Positions 1-11,574 of a stretch of 64,000 nt of DNA are shown here, one piece after another (the stretch's first letter is position 1; the number at the start of each line of letters is the position of its first letter). Source of the stretch: Arcuatula senhousia. Taxonomy: Eukaryota > Mollusca > Bivalvia > Mytilida > Mytilidae. Position numbers and translations under genes: made by a program. Location of the stretch: NCBI GenBank assembly GCA_963971305.1, contig OZ020303.1, positions 65,968,867 through 66,032,866 of the forward strand, given 5' to 3'. A model generated the notes under the pieces. That model did not search any database. It worked only from the letters and a program-made list of their open reading frames with translations, and had not been told where the DNA came from.

Positions 1-2
1 CT

Positions 3-733
3 ACATTCTTTTCCAAAACATCTTTCAAAGATAAAATTTGTTACACACTGGAACAAGTTTGCAGTATGCTTGATTTCCTCATTGACAACATATTTGTCAC
101 CTTCGGAGGAGAGATTTTTCAACAACAAATCGTCATTCCAATGGGCACAAACTGTGCTCCTCTCCTCGCCGATTTGTTTTTATACTCTTACGAGACTGAA
201 TTTCTTCAGGGACTCGTAAAGAACAAGAAGATGAAAGAGGCAAGGTCATTTAATCTTACATTCAGATATATTGACGATGTCCTTTCTGTCAATAACACTT
301 CATTTGGTAGTTGGATTTCTTCAATATATCCTCCGGAATTGGAGATTAAAGAGACCACCGAATCTAATTGCTTCACGTCTTTCTTGGATTTGCACCTCGA
401 ATTCGACCCAGGTGGTCATCTCAGTACAAAAATTTACGATAAACGAGACGATTTTAATTTTCAAATTATTAATTTTCCTAATCTACAGAGCAATATACCT
501 ACTTCTCCTGCATACGGTGTTTATATTTCTCAACTTATTCGATATGCCAGAGCTTGCACACATTTCACAGATTTTTTGATCAGACACCAGTTTCTTCGTG
601 ACCGACTTTTGAAGCAGGGCTATTAGAAAATACGTCTCATACGATCACTAAAAAAATTCTTTCTTCGTTATCAGCCACTCGTAGAAAAGTTCAAAATTGA
701 GTTAAAAGATATGATAGTTAATTGTTTTAATTA
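3..733 (+). pseudogene. Penelope-like reverse transcriptase, C-terminal part, one in-frame stop
   Basis: The frame is open from base 3 (the 5' part lies outside the window) to a TAG at 624-626. RT landmarks in order are PMGTNCAPLLADLF (primer-grip/GT region, about 20 residues after the Met at 66), FRYIDDVLS (the catalytic palm motif, a Y-x-DD box) and SYLDLHLE-type residues (here SFLDLHLEFD). The C-terminal block AYGVYISQLIRYARAC follows. The same reading frame continues after the TAG with recognisable family residues (SLKKFFLRYQPLVEKF) to a second stop near 733, so the TAG looks like a single disabling mutation. From family knowledge, this GTNCAPLLADLFLYSYE/RYIDD type is abundant in bivalves and fits Penelope-like elements; assignment to a subgroup is not possible here. 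No GIY-YIG endonuclease was seen. Three other fragments of the same family lie in the window (48.2, 51.4 and 56.4 kb). Confidence 0.85.
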
Positions 734-1170
734 GTGTTTGACTGGTGTGCTGTACTGAGATGATCACCTCAATATCCCTATTGTGTCTCACAACTATTGT
801 GTGTTCTGTGGTCATTACCGGATCCTAAGATCGCAATGGAAGAGGGAGGTTTGGCGCCATAAAACCTGGTTTAACCCCCCATTTCGTTTGAAATGCCTGT
901 ACCAAGTCAGGACCATTGCGATCCACCAGTTCTCCGGTATTACTGATTCGTTTTTGTCATTTTCTCTGGGCTATGAGATTGATCATTCAAGTTCGGTAGT
1001 TTTGTTATTACCTTTATTTATAACAGTGTGCAATTTGTTTTTCTCATATCTTAATTCATAACAAAGATATTGGGGATTATTTATTTGAAATAGTCCTCTA
1101 CTCTACATTTAGGGGACTAGTTAAGTTGATCAGAATTTCTACTGAGTAGCAAAAATCCCCCAATAAGGCA
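734..1170 (+). repeat. 3' tail of the Penelope-like copy plus fragment of the TTAA element
   Basis: Bases about 840-910 (GGCGCCA, then a TTTAACCC block and a 'caagtcagga' block) recur at 48526-48600 and probably belong to an element tail. Bases about 1015-1165 are the reverse complement of 45460-45600, an internal part of the TTAA-flanked inverted-repeat element, including a GGGGACTA core and a 'tctactgagtagcaaaa' block. No coding sequence is seen. Confidence 0.5.
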
Positions 1171-1792
1171 CGAGGTGGTAGTTAGCTCGCAATGCATTTT
1201 CAATATAACGTTTTGTGAATTTAAAAAAATTGGACCATTTTTTTTTCTAAAGAAATTTTGACCACATAAAATTTATTAGCTTTCCATAAATTGGTGAAAA
1301 ATTCAGAAAATTTTACCGTTTAACGTTTTAGAAAATTTTATTTAAATTTGACCCCTCTGGGGGTCAAGGCGAAAGAGCATAAAAAATTTTAAAATTCATC
1401 TTTTTGCACTAAGCCGAATCACAACTTTATCACTGAATTTCCAAAAAAACTCAAATTTGATCAATATCTACAATCATTCATCTCTCATTTCATTCAAAGA
1501 TTGTCTTTTTATCATATAAATTAACATTACAATAGATTGAAGGAAATACTATGTTTTTAATAGCAGTTATGTAATGGCTTTTGAAACATTGGTTCAACAG
1601 TAATATTACATCTTTTTAAATTCTCTTTAAGAGATGATCGTGTATAGGATGATAAATAGTTATTTTATGTCATGTTAACTAGGATAATCATTAACAAGCT
1701 TTTTTTTAAGGGAAATACGAGAAACAGATGAGCAGAAAATGTGCCTGATATACTGAAATTCGTGGGATTTATACTAAAATTCGCGATGTCGG

Positions 1793-1895
1793 CCCGGTAG
1801 TCCGAAGGTCCGCGAGTCCGAAGTTTAACTAGTCCGAAGGTTCGCTAGTTCGGAGGTCCACTAGTCCGAAGATTTGGTAGTCCAAATGTCCACTA
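1793..1895 (+). repeat. minisatellite, AGTCCGAAGGTC-type units
   Basis: About seven imperfect units of 12-15 bp built on 'agtccgaaggtccg' run in tandem just upstream of the first DZIP3-like exon. The stretch 1171-1792 before it is AT-rich with no recognised feature. Confidence 0.75.
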
Positions 1896-1966
1896 CACTG
1901 TATGTAGAGGTTGAGTGGAATAAACTTTTAAATGGTTGTATTCTTTTTTATCTTTTTCAAGACAAA

Positions 1967-2537
1967 ATGGAGGGACAGCTTGATGATAGATGTCGGTGTC
2001 TACACTGTGTGAATATCGTAATGAATCTTTTCCCTAAGATATTACAAAGAATAATTGAGAGTTCTGGAATTCCTCCAAAAAGCTTATATAATATTATATA
2101 CAAGGATTTCAATTTTAAGAAGAAGATGGTGCAATCCGATTTCGATACAATACAAACCCTTTTGAATGACGGTTATACAAAACTAGATGTTACATTAATT
2201 CTTAAAATTATTTCACATTTTCCAAATATGTTTTTAACACCACCAACTAGAGGATGGACCTCAAAACCCCAGCCCGATGCAATTACAATAGGTGATGATG
2301 CACAAAGGTTACGGTTAACAAGGAACCACTTTTTTCACAAAGTTGAAGCAGCAATTACAGAGACAGAATATAATGAGTTTTTAGATAATGTAAAAGGAAT
2401 TTGTGAACGTACGGACAAGCATCTGAATCTTAACGCAAGCAACACGTTGATCTCTTTGCTGCAGTCCTTTTTAGTCCCTCCATGGGAACAACTACCCGAG
2501 ATAGAACAACAGTATAAAGAACAACAAAATTTAAAAG
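1967..2537 (+). CDS. DZIP3-like HEPN-domain protein, first exon seen
   Basis: 190 codons from ATG 1967 to a donor (AAAG|gtattt) at 2537, phase 1. The ATG follows a pyrimidine tract and AG at 1960-1961, so this exon may be preceded by an untranslated exon; the frame is also open upstream of the ATG, so the start is not certain. A helical N-terminal half (residues about 10-90) is followed by the conserved block RGWTSKPQPDAITIGDDAQR and then RNHFFH (residues 119-124). The latter fits the R-x4-6-H signature of HEPN ribonuclease folds. The layout matches the DZIP3-like HEPN domain (Pfam family of that name), found in large mollusc gene families usually annotated as E3 ubiquitin ligase DZIP3-like, although no RING finger is present here. 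A role in RNA cleavage or innate immunity is inference from HEPN domains in general. The family call is fairly secure and the function is not. Confidence 0.82.
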
Positions 2538-4680
2538 GTATTTATTAAGACAAAACAAAATCTACAATTTGTTAATAAAGTATATAAGAAAAGTGAACGC
2601 GACACAATCAACCTAAAACAGTGGCAATTTAAAAAATCTACAATGGAATCAGCCAGGAGTATTCATTGTGACCAGTAGTCTTCGCTCGTCGTCTTGAATA
2701 TTAGGATATAAATTAAAATAATAATACATTCGAATCAATACTAATTCTTAAGTTATTAACAAAAGACCTTTTTCTGGACAAAACAGTTAACACAAAGACG
2801 AATCACAAACTTTTATTTTTGCAAAAAATGCAATGATTCAAAACGGAAGTCGGATTAAAATTCTGTGTACCCCATGGAACTTGGCATATTTGATTTAGAT
2901 GACCCATTTTGTAAGGAATTGGATTTTTTCCGGCTTTTATATAAATTTGCAATAAATTCCACCTTTTCGTATTTAACGAAAATCCGTAAATATTGTTTAG
3001 ATTTTTTTATATTTTAGTAGTATTCACTTTTGAAGTTTCATGGTACTCATGATCACCGCCTAGGTTTCGAAGATATCCAAAATGTCAAATATATTGACCT
3101 TTTCCTGTTTCCATAGAGACTGCAGTCATCCTGAAACATGATTGAAAACCTCCAGGTGTTCCCCTATCACCTGAAGAAGTTTCAAATTGATCCGGTCAAA
3201 AGTCTTCATGAAACGATGCGGATACAAATAGGACAGAACTTCTTAAATAATAAACTTCGCCCGGGAGCCATAGATATTTAACCTAAACGTTCAACTTTTT
3301 CAGTTTTTTTTGTAAAATATAAATATGTCATTAACCTTAAGCAAACAGCAAAAACGGTATATTCAATGAAGCTGTTTGCATATTGTTTAACATTGTAGAT
3401 TTGGAGTTGATTTGTTGCAATTTTAATATTTTGCGAAAGTTTTGTTCAATCAACTGATAGATGTTTCTAGGCAAACTTATGGGAACATTGAGGTTTCCTT
3501 AACTGAGGATGATACACAATCTGCAAAATATTCGTGAAAACACAACCTTTTAATTTTTTTAATTTTATTGCTTTTAATAGTAAATATATTTTTAAAGACG
3601 GAATTACTGGTCAATATTATTAGATACATGTATCAACATAATTATATGAGAGTCAGACATATTATCATTAAAAGTGAAAAAATAAGGAAATACTATAATT
3701 AGGGCCCCGTAACTTTGTTGCGGACGCCCTATAGTAATCAGTCTGTCCGTCCGTCCGTCCGTAAAAAATTCAGTTTTCCGGACTTTTTTTCTAAACGCTT
3801 ATAGATAATGAACTGTTTTTTGGTATGTGAATTAACTTGATGAGTTACAGATAAATTTTGAGTTTCGTGCCGGTCCACAAATTTTTATGGGAGTTATGGC
3901 CCTTTGAACTTTGAAAATTCACTAAAATTTCAGTTTTCCCCACTTTTGTCTAAACGCTTATAGATAATGAACTGATTTTTAGTATGTGAGTTAACCTTGA
4001 TGAGTTACAGATCAAGTTTGAGTTTTGTGCCGGTCCACAAATTTTTATTGGAGTAATGGCCCTTTGAACTTTGAAAATTCACTAAAATTTCAGTTTTCCG
4101 CACTTATAGATAATGAACTGATTTTTGGTATGTGAGTTTACCATGATGAGTTACTATATTAAGTTTGAGTTTCCTGCCGGTCCACAAAATTTTATGGGAG
4201 TTATGGCACTTTGAAGTTAAAAAATCCATTGCAATTTTATTTTCCCCACTTTTTTATAATAAACTGATGAACTTTAGGTATTCATTTGTTTGACAATTTG
4301 TTACCAGTCACTGAAATATGAGGCCGGTAGGGGACTATGTATTGTTTTGTTCCTTGTAGATAATAAACTGATCAAGTTTAGGTATTCATTTGTTTGACAA
4401 ATTGTTACCAGTTACTGAAATATGAGGCCGGTAGGGGACTATGTATTGTTTTGCAATACTCTCAGAATGCTTGTTAGTAAGATTATTTGATTATCTTCAT
4501 GCATGCATTCTCTTAATTATAAAAAATAAACAATACATACGGGTCACTTTTAAAACTATTCCCTCAAAATTTCACCTGCAGTATAGTACTTAGTAATCAA
4601 GTAATTTGTCCATCTATAACAACCAGCGGGGCCCTTGGAGATGGCTATCATCTCCCTGATATCTTGTTATTTCTTTTTAG
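2538..4680 (+). other. intron 1 of the DZIP3-like gene, with two repeats
   Basis: Starts GTATTT and ends TTCTTTTTAG. It contains a copy of the short 'GCGACACAA' element (about 2590-2690) and a tandem-repeat element (3702-4660). The remainder (2700-3700) is AT-rich with nothing recognised. Confidence 0.7.
3702..4660 (+). repeat. tandem-core repeat element with TCCG head
   Basis: Opens with 'agggccccgtaactttg' and a run of about four TCCG units. At least three units of roughly 140-150 bp follow (each with 'cttatagataatgaactg', 'gatgagttac' and 'gccggtccacaa'), then two related shorter units ('gaggccggtaggggacta', 4320 and 4423). It closes with 'ccagcggggccctt'. The GGGCCCC/GGGGCCC ends suggest element boundaries. 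Confidence 0.75.
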
Positions 4681-4773
4681 AGTTCTTGATTATTGACCAT
4701 GGCAACAGAAACTTTACGGTGTATCAAACTGGTTCGATGAAAGAATTTATACAGGCTCTTAAAAATAGTTCTG
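4681..4773 (+). CDS. DZIP3-like gene, second exon
   Basis: 31 codons between a strong acceptor (TTCTTTTTAG) and the donor TCTG|gtatgt. The phase fits on both sides: the single G of the previous exon plus AG gives a codon, and the exon ends phase 1. The peptide includes FLIIDHGNRNFTVYQTGSMK, with no known motif. The call rests on splice phase and open frame. Confidence 0.7.
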
Positions 4774-5531
4774 GTATGTGCCATTTAAAATGTATAAACT
4801 TGTGAAAAATATTTAATATGATGATGGCATTACATCCACAATCCACAATTTACAAAAACAAAACTGACAGTTTCTGCTTAAAACAAATTCTTTTTTTATA
4901 CGATCAAACTTGTATGTTCTGGTTTGTACTCGGAAGTTAAGTAATTTAATCTGATCATTGTTGGTATTTGAGAACCTGGCGGTTTTGACACAAACTTGAA
5001 TACAGAAGAAGAAATGTCAGGAAGATTAAAGCAATACCAATCAGGAAAAAGAGTTACCCACCTCCCCCCAAAACACAAATACACACAATGAATGATGGTT
5101 TTGAATTTTGTAAAAATTAAGCATATTTTAAAGATTATTTGTAACTAGTAATGTACTGACGATAAAGAAATGTGGAAAAAGTTTACGCGACACAACCAGC
5201 AAAAAAGCAGTTGAAATCTGCTTTAACATCTCTACTGTCAGGCTCTTGACGGTTCTAAAACTGTTCTTACCTAGGAAACCAACTGTCATAAACTGTCCCA
5301 GACCTTTTTAGAACTGTTCTAGGCCTTGACCACTTAGAACTCCTCTAGCTCTAATAAAAAGACTGAAACAAAAAGCTGAAATTTTAACATTTTAATATAT
5401 CTCGTTAAAGATATATGTTTAGAAATCTCTTAAACACTGAATCTTCTTTATTGGAGATGGAAGTGACAATTGATTGGAAGGTGCTATTATAGGTTTGTCT
5501 CCATTTATTTTATTAATTTAAGTTGTTGCAG
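4774..5531 (+). other. intron 2 of the DZIP3-like gene
   Basis: Donor GTATGT, acceptor TTGTTGCAG. A diverged copy of the short 'TACGCGACACAACC' element lies at about 5163-5225. Nothing else is recognised. Confidence 0.65.
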
Positions 5532-5834
5532 ATGACACCAGTGAAGGAGTTATGGAGCTAATTACATTGACATTTCCAGAAATAACAGACTTAGATGTAG
5601 TCCGACAGGTGGAAGAGGAGCTGAAGGCTGAAATTAATAGGGGTTTAGTTAACATAAAGATCAAACAAGCCTCTGAAGGCAGTCTGGTTCTCGATATTAC
5701 TGTGCGGAAAACGATTTTAACCAATGATGTGGAATTAAAACAGGAGTTAGAATTGTTTCTCAAAACATTTTTGACACAAGAAAACGTCCCAAGCCTAAAC
5801 CAAACAAGACATGTTGTTATTTCTGAAAATTATG
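5532..5834 (+). CDS. DZIP3-like gene, third exon
   Basis: 101 codons, entering in phase 1 (G plus AT gives Asp) and ending TATG|gtaagt, again phase 1. The peptide is acidic and predicted helical: an ELITLTFPEITDLDVVRQVE segment, then a KQELELFLKTFL segment. From memory this module (a beta-rich part ending SLVLDITV, then a KQE-LELFL helix) follows the HEPN domain in mollusc DZIP3-like proteins, but its function is unknown to me. No following phase-1 exon was found with confidence, so the 3' end of the gene is not located. The downstream intron is loaded with repeats. Confidence 0.75.
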
Positions 5835-6180
5835 GTAAGTTATTGGCTTTTTGGTACAAACTTATGTGCTTGGACCATTTGAGACAAAGTAACGATGCAA
5901 TTTGTTTCATTATGCTCAGTTGAAATAAATACATGTTACGAAGAACAGTTATATATAAAAAAGAATACAAAATAATTACGATAACAATCATTTTCATATA
6001 ACTATGAATTTTTCACAGGAAAGATAACTACTAACAATGTTAATGGAAATGTTTGGCATCTGAGATACAAATGAGTTAAAATGATTATGACTGTGGTAAT
6101 ACAAATGTATATGCTGTGGGTTAGAATGGGAAATAATGTAATTGGGTTAGAGACTTTGGGTCTTAACAAACAACAAAGTA
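5835..6180 (+). other. no recognised feature
   Basis: Starts with a GTAAGT donor. AT-rich sequence with no exon or repeat identified. Confidence 0.4.
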
Positions 6181-6740
6181 GCATTTGGGTCCTTTTTTGG
6201 CCTCTCATAATTGAACGAAAAAAGGGCGGACCCCCAAAATCAATCCCATCCATCCTTTTTTGGTTAGGAACATCATTGTCAAATTTCATAATAATCGGAT
6301 AACTTTTTAAAAGTTAACAGACAACGCAGACGACGACGACGACGACGACGACAGCATCATACCATTATACGCAAAAACCAAAGTTCACAAAGTCACGGAA
6401 GCATGAAAAGAAAATCAGACACATGTCATGACAATTGTTGCGTAGACCATAACATCAACTGTCGTTATACCAAATATCAGATGCATATCAATAATACTCT
6501 TCAAGAAATTCATTTTCCAAAATAGTCTTACAAAGAAGCTTACGGCCTGAAAAAGACTTAGATCACAGAGTCACTGAAGCGTGAAAGTGGGATCAGGGTC
6601 AAACATCATAGTAACAATTACGGTGATAAATATCCAAACTGTCTGTATACCAAATTCCAGATGCATAGCTCATATTCTTTTTAAGAAATTCATTTTCCAC
6701 GAAAGTCTTACAAAGAAGACGAAAAGTAATACAGCACTTG
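6180..6740 (+). repeat. tandem-core repeat element, two units of about 180 bp
   Basis: A head with 'gggcggacccccaaaatc' and a (GAC)n microsatellite at 6329-6352 is followed by two units. Each unit carries 'tagaccataac' or a degenerate form of it, 'ataccaaatatcagatgcat' and 'aagaaattcattttcca'. The same unit forms the larger array at 10300-11190. Confidence 0.7.
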
Positions 6741-6764
6741 TATAGTATAGCTTCATTTTCTCTG

Positions 6765-7030
6765 CATTTACCATTGTACCATTTACCATCTCCATACACC
6801 ATACACCATTTACCAACCATCCTTTTCCCCACCATCCCCTACACCATTTGCAATGCATCATCTTTTCCACATTCCCATACATCATTTACCAACCGTATCC
6901 CCATCCCAATACACCATTTACCATCCTTATCCCAATTCTTAAACACCATTTACCATCCTTAACTCATACGTATTTTACCAAACCAATCGTCATTTACCAT
7001 TCGATTTGTCATTCGTCACATCTTATCCCC
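6765..7030 (+). repeat. low-complexity 'caccatttaccatcc' minisatellite
   Basis: Irregular tandem array of ACACCATTTACCA-type words on a C/A/T-rich strand. The open frames here are a by-product of its composition. Confidence 0.75.
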
Positions 7031-7056
7031 ATACCAACAAATTGAATGCAATTGTT

Positions 7057-7620
7057 TATTATCAAATAGAGTCAAAACACAACAAACACAGATATAGGGT
7101 TGGCACATAAGGATCACAGTATATCTATTTATAATTACATTTTTTTTTATTATTTTTTTATTTTTATTTATAATTACATATATCTTTTGGTCGATCGTTT
7201 AATAACTGGCTACTTTAAAATCTAAATAAATAAAACTTTCTTGAAACAATCGATCTTGCAATACAAACGAAATACGATCATATCTATATAATAGACGATA
7301 TTGAGATGTGGAATAAGTGTACGCGACACAACAAACATAAACAAACAGCAATTCAAAAATTCACAACGGAAACAGCAATAAGAATCAATCAATCTATTAA
7401 TCATAAAATAGATACCGCAGATTATGGCATCTTTGAATAAATCGATCAATCACTCACTGTCAATAAAAAAATGTAGATTGGTATGGATAATTTTGGATAC
7501 CACTGCCGGAAACTCAACTGGTGGAGGCCTGTAATAGGTTGTTTAAGTTTAAATTATGTACACATATAAGCTCTTGACCTTCAATATTATAAAAACTGGT
7601 GTAGCGCATTGTCTGATCTC
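7057..7620 (+). repeat. repeat family R, copy 1 (3' part)
   Basis: Aligns by eye with 8160-8200 plus 8588-8945. Shared blocks are 'tagggttggcac/t', 'aaacaatcgatct', 'gataccgcagattatggc', 'aaatcgatcaatcac' and 'aagtttaaattatgta'. This copy contains a short insertion (7292-7383) that is absent from the second copy. Confidence 0.75.
7292..7383 (+). mobile_element. short dispersed element with the GTACGCGACACAA core
   Basis: Contains GAGATGTGGAATAAGTGTAC followed by GCGACACAAC. It is present in this copy of family R but not at the matching point of the second copy (about 8725), so its edges are defined by a natural empty site. Other copies: about 2590-2690 and 5163-5225 (same orientation); about 12790-12862, 13470-13545 and 48755-48850 (reverse). 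It is too short for a protein and no tRNA-like A/B boxes were recognised. Confidence 0.7.
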
Positions 7621-7929
7621 TTTTTTAAAGCATGGAGTAGTCCTCCGATCCTTGTCATGATGATATTCTCTCGAATGTATTCCCAGCTCTTTGATGATGT
7701 CAAACTAGTCTCATGAAATGAATGAAGAAGTAATGGCATATCTGGTAAACGGACTGGTACTATGTTTCTGAAAAAAAAAATACATTAGAAAACAAGCAAT
7801 ATCTTTTCTTGACAGTAAGCATGTATGTTAGTATCTACAAAAGGTACATCTGGATGAGTGTATAAAGTCATGAGGTTTATACTGAAACATGATGTATTTC
7901 ACTATGAATTTATAATGGGAGGTGGGTTT

Positions 7930-8945
7930 GGGGGAAATGATTAAGGACGAATTTTACCTGAACTGATCGATTGAAAAATATTTTTGAAAGGAAGTAGCCT
8001 GATTGATTGAGTAAAAGAAAGAATAAAAATAAAGAATAGATTTGCATAGGGTTTATAGCTTAGCATTCTATATACATGTGCACGACTCGATCAGAACTCA
8101 AAAAGCGATAAAGTTTGTCGTTCATGATAAAAGAATTTAAAACATATTTATTTTTAAATTCGATTATCAAATAGAGGGCATACACAGCAAACACGTATAT
8201 AGTCCTTTTTAGAAAGTAGTTTCCGGACTTGCGGACCTGAGCAATCTTTTACTTATTCACTACAGGTTTACGACTTCTGGGTCGGCCTCGCTTAAAAAAT
8301 CTGTTGAAAGTAACTAAATTCGTCAACCTGTTTAAACATTTTTAAATCTGTCTGCCACAGTCTCAAACTACTAAAACATACGTTATCATCCAAGACTTTA
8401 CTCCAAACCAGTTTATTTGAATCGGGAAGGGGAAATTTCGCCAAAAACAGATAGGGATAAATTGATGTTTTCCTTAGCTCAACGTTGATCACACAATGTG
8501 GCCGACCCACAAAGGGAAACTACTCTTGCAAAATTTAAAATAAAAGACTCGGAATCGGAATTCCGAATGACTTTTTCAAAAGGGCTATAGGGTTGGCATA
8601 TTAGGACCACAGTATACATGTGTCGATCATCAACTAACTACTTTAAAGTCTATGTAAATAATACTTTCTTGAAAACAATCGATCTCACAATACACACGAA
8701 ATGCGATCATTTCTATATAAAAAGCAATCAATCTATCAATCATAAAAACGATACCGCAGATTATGGCATCTTTGAATAAATCGATCAATCACTGTCAATA
8801 ATAAAATGTAGATTGGTAGATTGATAATTTCGGATACCACTGCGGGAAACGCAAATGGTTGAGGCCTAAATAGGATGAATAAGTTTAAATTATGTATAAA
8901 TATATTAAGCTCCTTCAATATTTAGTGCAGCGTGTTGGCCAATTG
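7930..8945 (+). repeat. repeat family R, copy 2 (longest, interrupted by a MITE)
   Basis: 7930-8200 and 8588-8945 make the longest copy. Its 5' part matches 22860-22983 and 42858-42990, with the uninterrupted point 'agatttgcataggg' at 8039-8052. Its 3' part matches 7057-7620. No coding capacity is seen. Confidence 0.75.
8200..8587 (+). mobile_element. MITE-like insertion at a TA site
   Basis: The ends are TAGTCCTTTTTAGAAAGTAG and, reading inward on the other strand, TAGCCCTTTTGAAAAAGTCA: imperfect inverted repeats flanked by TA. It lies in family R exactly where copy 1 reads 'cagatatagggttggc'. A subterminal AGTAGTTTCC word occurs near both ends. TA targeting fits Tc1/mariner-type MITEs (inference). 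Confidence 0.55.
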
Positions 8946-9867
8946 ACAGTGTGATACTTCCAAACTGTCAACCGCCATAAAATGGAGGAAGCTGGACCAC
9001 TGTGGCCCTTAATACCCTTAAAACCTATCATTTGTAAACATAACACATACCTTTCCATGCCAGATACTTATGTAAAAATCATTAAGGCCCACTCTATTAT
9101 GTAAGAGATCAACTTACTAACTTAACATACAAAAATTCAATGTTTGCTAAGATTGTTGCAGTAGGGTCCACTTGCCAGAATGTTTACTAATTTGAGTACA
9201 GCGGACTAACTTACATGTATTATGTGACTCAATTTTACAATGTAAAGGCTCAAAAGATTCCTTTGGGTGTGTGTTTATGTATAATTTTTAGATTACAGGC
9301 ACATAAAAACTGCAACTTTTTCTCAGCTATTAATAAAGCAAAACTGAGTTATAAAAAACCACATAAATATACAATCAATAGAAACTAAAGCCAAATATTT
9401 GAGTAGGTCCTTCAATGACTCAGAGACTACAAGTTTATTGAATTGACTGAAAGAATTTTGTACCAACTATCATATCTGCAGCTTGATCATCTTTCAATGT
9501 TTGCTTTTAGTGCGTTAGTGCAGCTAAGTTCATGAGGCTTTTAATAAGCTTTTTCAAAAATACCAGTCAAAGCAATAGACTGAAATGTTTGTTTTATTTG
9601 TGTGTATGAAGAATAACCTATAAGATAAGAATAAAATTAGGTTCCATCTCAATTAAATCAGACATGAAATATCTCAAATGATTATATTTAACATATGTTA
9701 TCAAATACTTTAACTCAAGTAAGCTATAATAATAATGTAATCAAAATTGCCCGGATAGCCTAATTTGAATAGAAATATGTTTAAACGTTTAAATTCCAAA
9801 TTATATGTCCTAGATCCTCCTTTGAGGTTATATTTGTTGATATTAATCATTTATGTAAAAAAATATG
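8946..9867 (+). other. no recognised feature
   Basis: AT-rich single-copy-looking sequence. No exon, repeat or hairpin identified by eye. Confidence 0.4.
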
Positions 9868-10299
9868 TTAAAGGGTAAGTTCACCATTTTTGACTTGTGG
9901 TCTTAAATTGTCCATAACAATTTTTTATTACAGTCTGCACATCTTTTTTATCACATCTTAGAAAAGCATAACAAAGCTATTGAGAGTTAATGATTTGTAA
10001 TAGACCCATACTTTACATTAGGGGTCTAACTCTAACTTAGTAGATCAGAATTTCTACTATGTAGCAAACAATCAAATTAGTTAAAACATTTTAGTGGTCA
10101 TGTTGTATGACCAATTAACCAACAATTGTTAACACTAAAGAATGTTTCGCCTGCTGGCACCATCAGCCTATTTTTTCGACTATTCATTCATAAATTCTCG
10201 ACATTTTCCTGCGGACCAACCAAAATGATTCTAAATATTGTATTCTTTGAGAAACAGACTTGACATAAACAACTGAATACTCACAAAAACAAAATTAAC

Positions 10300-11190
10300 A
10301 GTCATTAAGTGTAGAAATGAGGCCAAGGTCAGATGACATGGTGTTTCACCTAAAAACCTCAATGTAATTCATCGATATCCTAAAGATCAGATGCCTTGCC
10401 ATTTTACTTTTTTTTTTTGGAGTAATTCGTTTTCCACAAGTCTTACAAAGATGTTTATGGCCTGCAAAAAACCTAAGCTCACAAACTCACTGAAGTGTGA
10501 AAATGGGATCAAGGCATGGTGACAGTTGCGTAGACCATAATCTGAATTGTCCGTATACAAAATATCAGATGTCTAGCTACTTTACTTTTCAAGTATTTCA
10601 ATTTCCACAAAAGTCTTGAAAATACTTTTACGGCCTTAAATAACCCTAAGTTCACAAAGTCACAGGAGATTAAAACTGGGGTCAAGGTCACATGGCTTGA
10701 TGACAGTTGTGTAGACCATAACCTGAACTGTCTGTATATATACCAAATATAAGATGCCTAGCTATTATACTTTTCAAGAAATTCATTTTCCACAAAAAGT
10801 ATTACAAAAAAGTTTTTGGCCTGAAAAAAGACCTAAGTGGACAGAGTAACAAGATTGTGAAATTGGGGTCAAGGTCACACGGCATGTTAACAGTTTTGTA
10901 GACCATAACCTGAACCGTCTGTATACCAAATATAAGATACCTAGCTATTATACTTTTTCAAGAAATTGATTTCCCACAAAAGTCTTACAAAGAAGTTTGT
11001 GGTCTGAAAAAAAACCCCTAAGTTTACAGAGTAATTTGAACGTAAAAATAGGGTCAAGGCCACACGGCATGTTGATATACCAAATATCAGATGCCTAGCA
11101 ATTCTACTTTTTAAGTAATTCATTTTCCACAAAAGTCTTACAAAAAGTATACAACGCCGCCGTCGAAAAGTAATACCTATGTATCGCCTT
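10300..11190 (+). repeat. tandem-core repeat element, about five units of about 180 bp
   Basis: Each unit carries 'ggtcaaggtcac', 'tagaccataacctgaact', 'taccaaatatcagatgcct' and 'caagaaattcattttccac'. It is inserted inside the TTAA element. The tail 'gtcgaaaagtaatacctatg' matches the tail of the 6180-6740 copy. Confidence 0.8.
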
Positions 11191-11574
11191 CCGCGATTAT
11201 TTATCACAGGTGAGACAACAAAATTATTAAAACATTTAAAAGTCAACAAGATCATTTATGTGTCCAAATTTATTTCGAAGTAAAAATCTATTTAAAATGT
11301 TTTATTTATTTTAGCTCCCAGCAGGTACCTGTATACTGGTTAGGTAAACATACATGTAATTAGTCACAGCTGACTAGGTGTGAAAAAACAGGAATTTCTA
11401 ATTTCTAAATTCTAATGTCTAATTATCAATAACTGCAGGTGTCAAAGCCTAATATACAAACACCCAGTAATTCAATTACTAGGGAAATGATGGGTCACTG
11501 TGATATTCAGATAATTGGTTTAATTTAAAATGACAGAGCCAAAAAGCTATGAAATATGATAATTACAAATCCAA

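Noticed and set aside
6329..6352. (GAC)n as coding poly-Asp
   Set aside because: Short microsatellite in the head of a tandem-core element, with stops in the surrounding frames.
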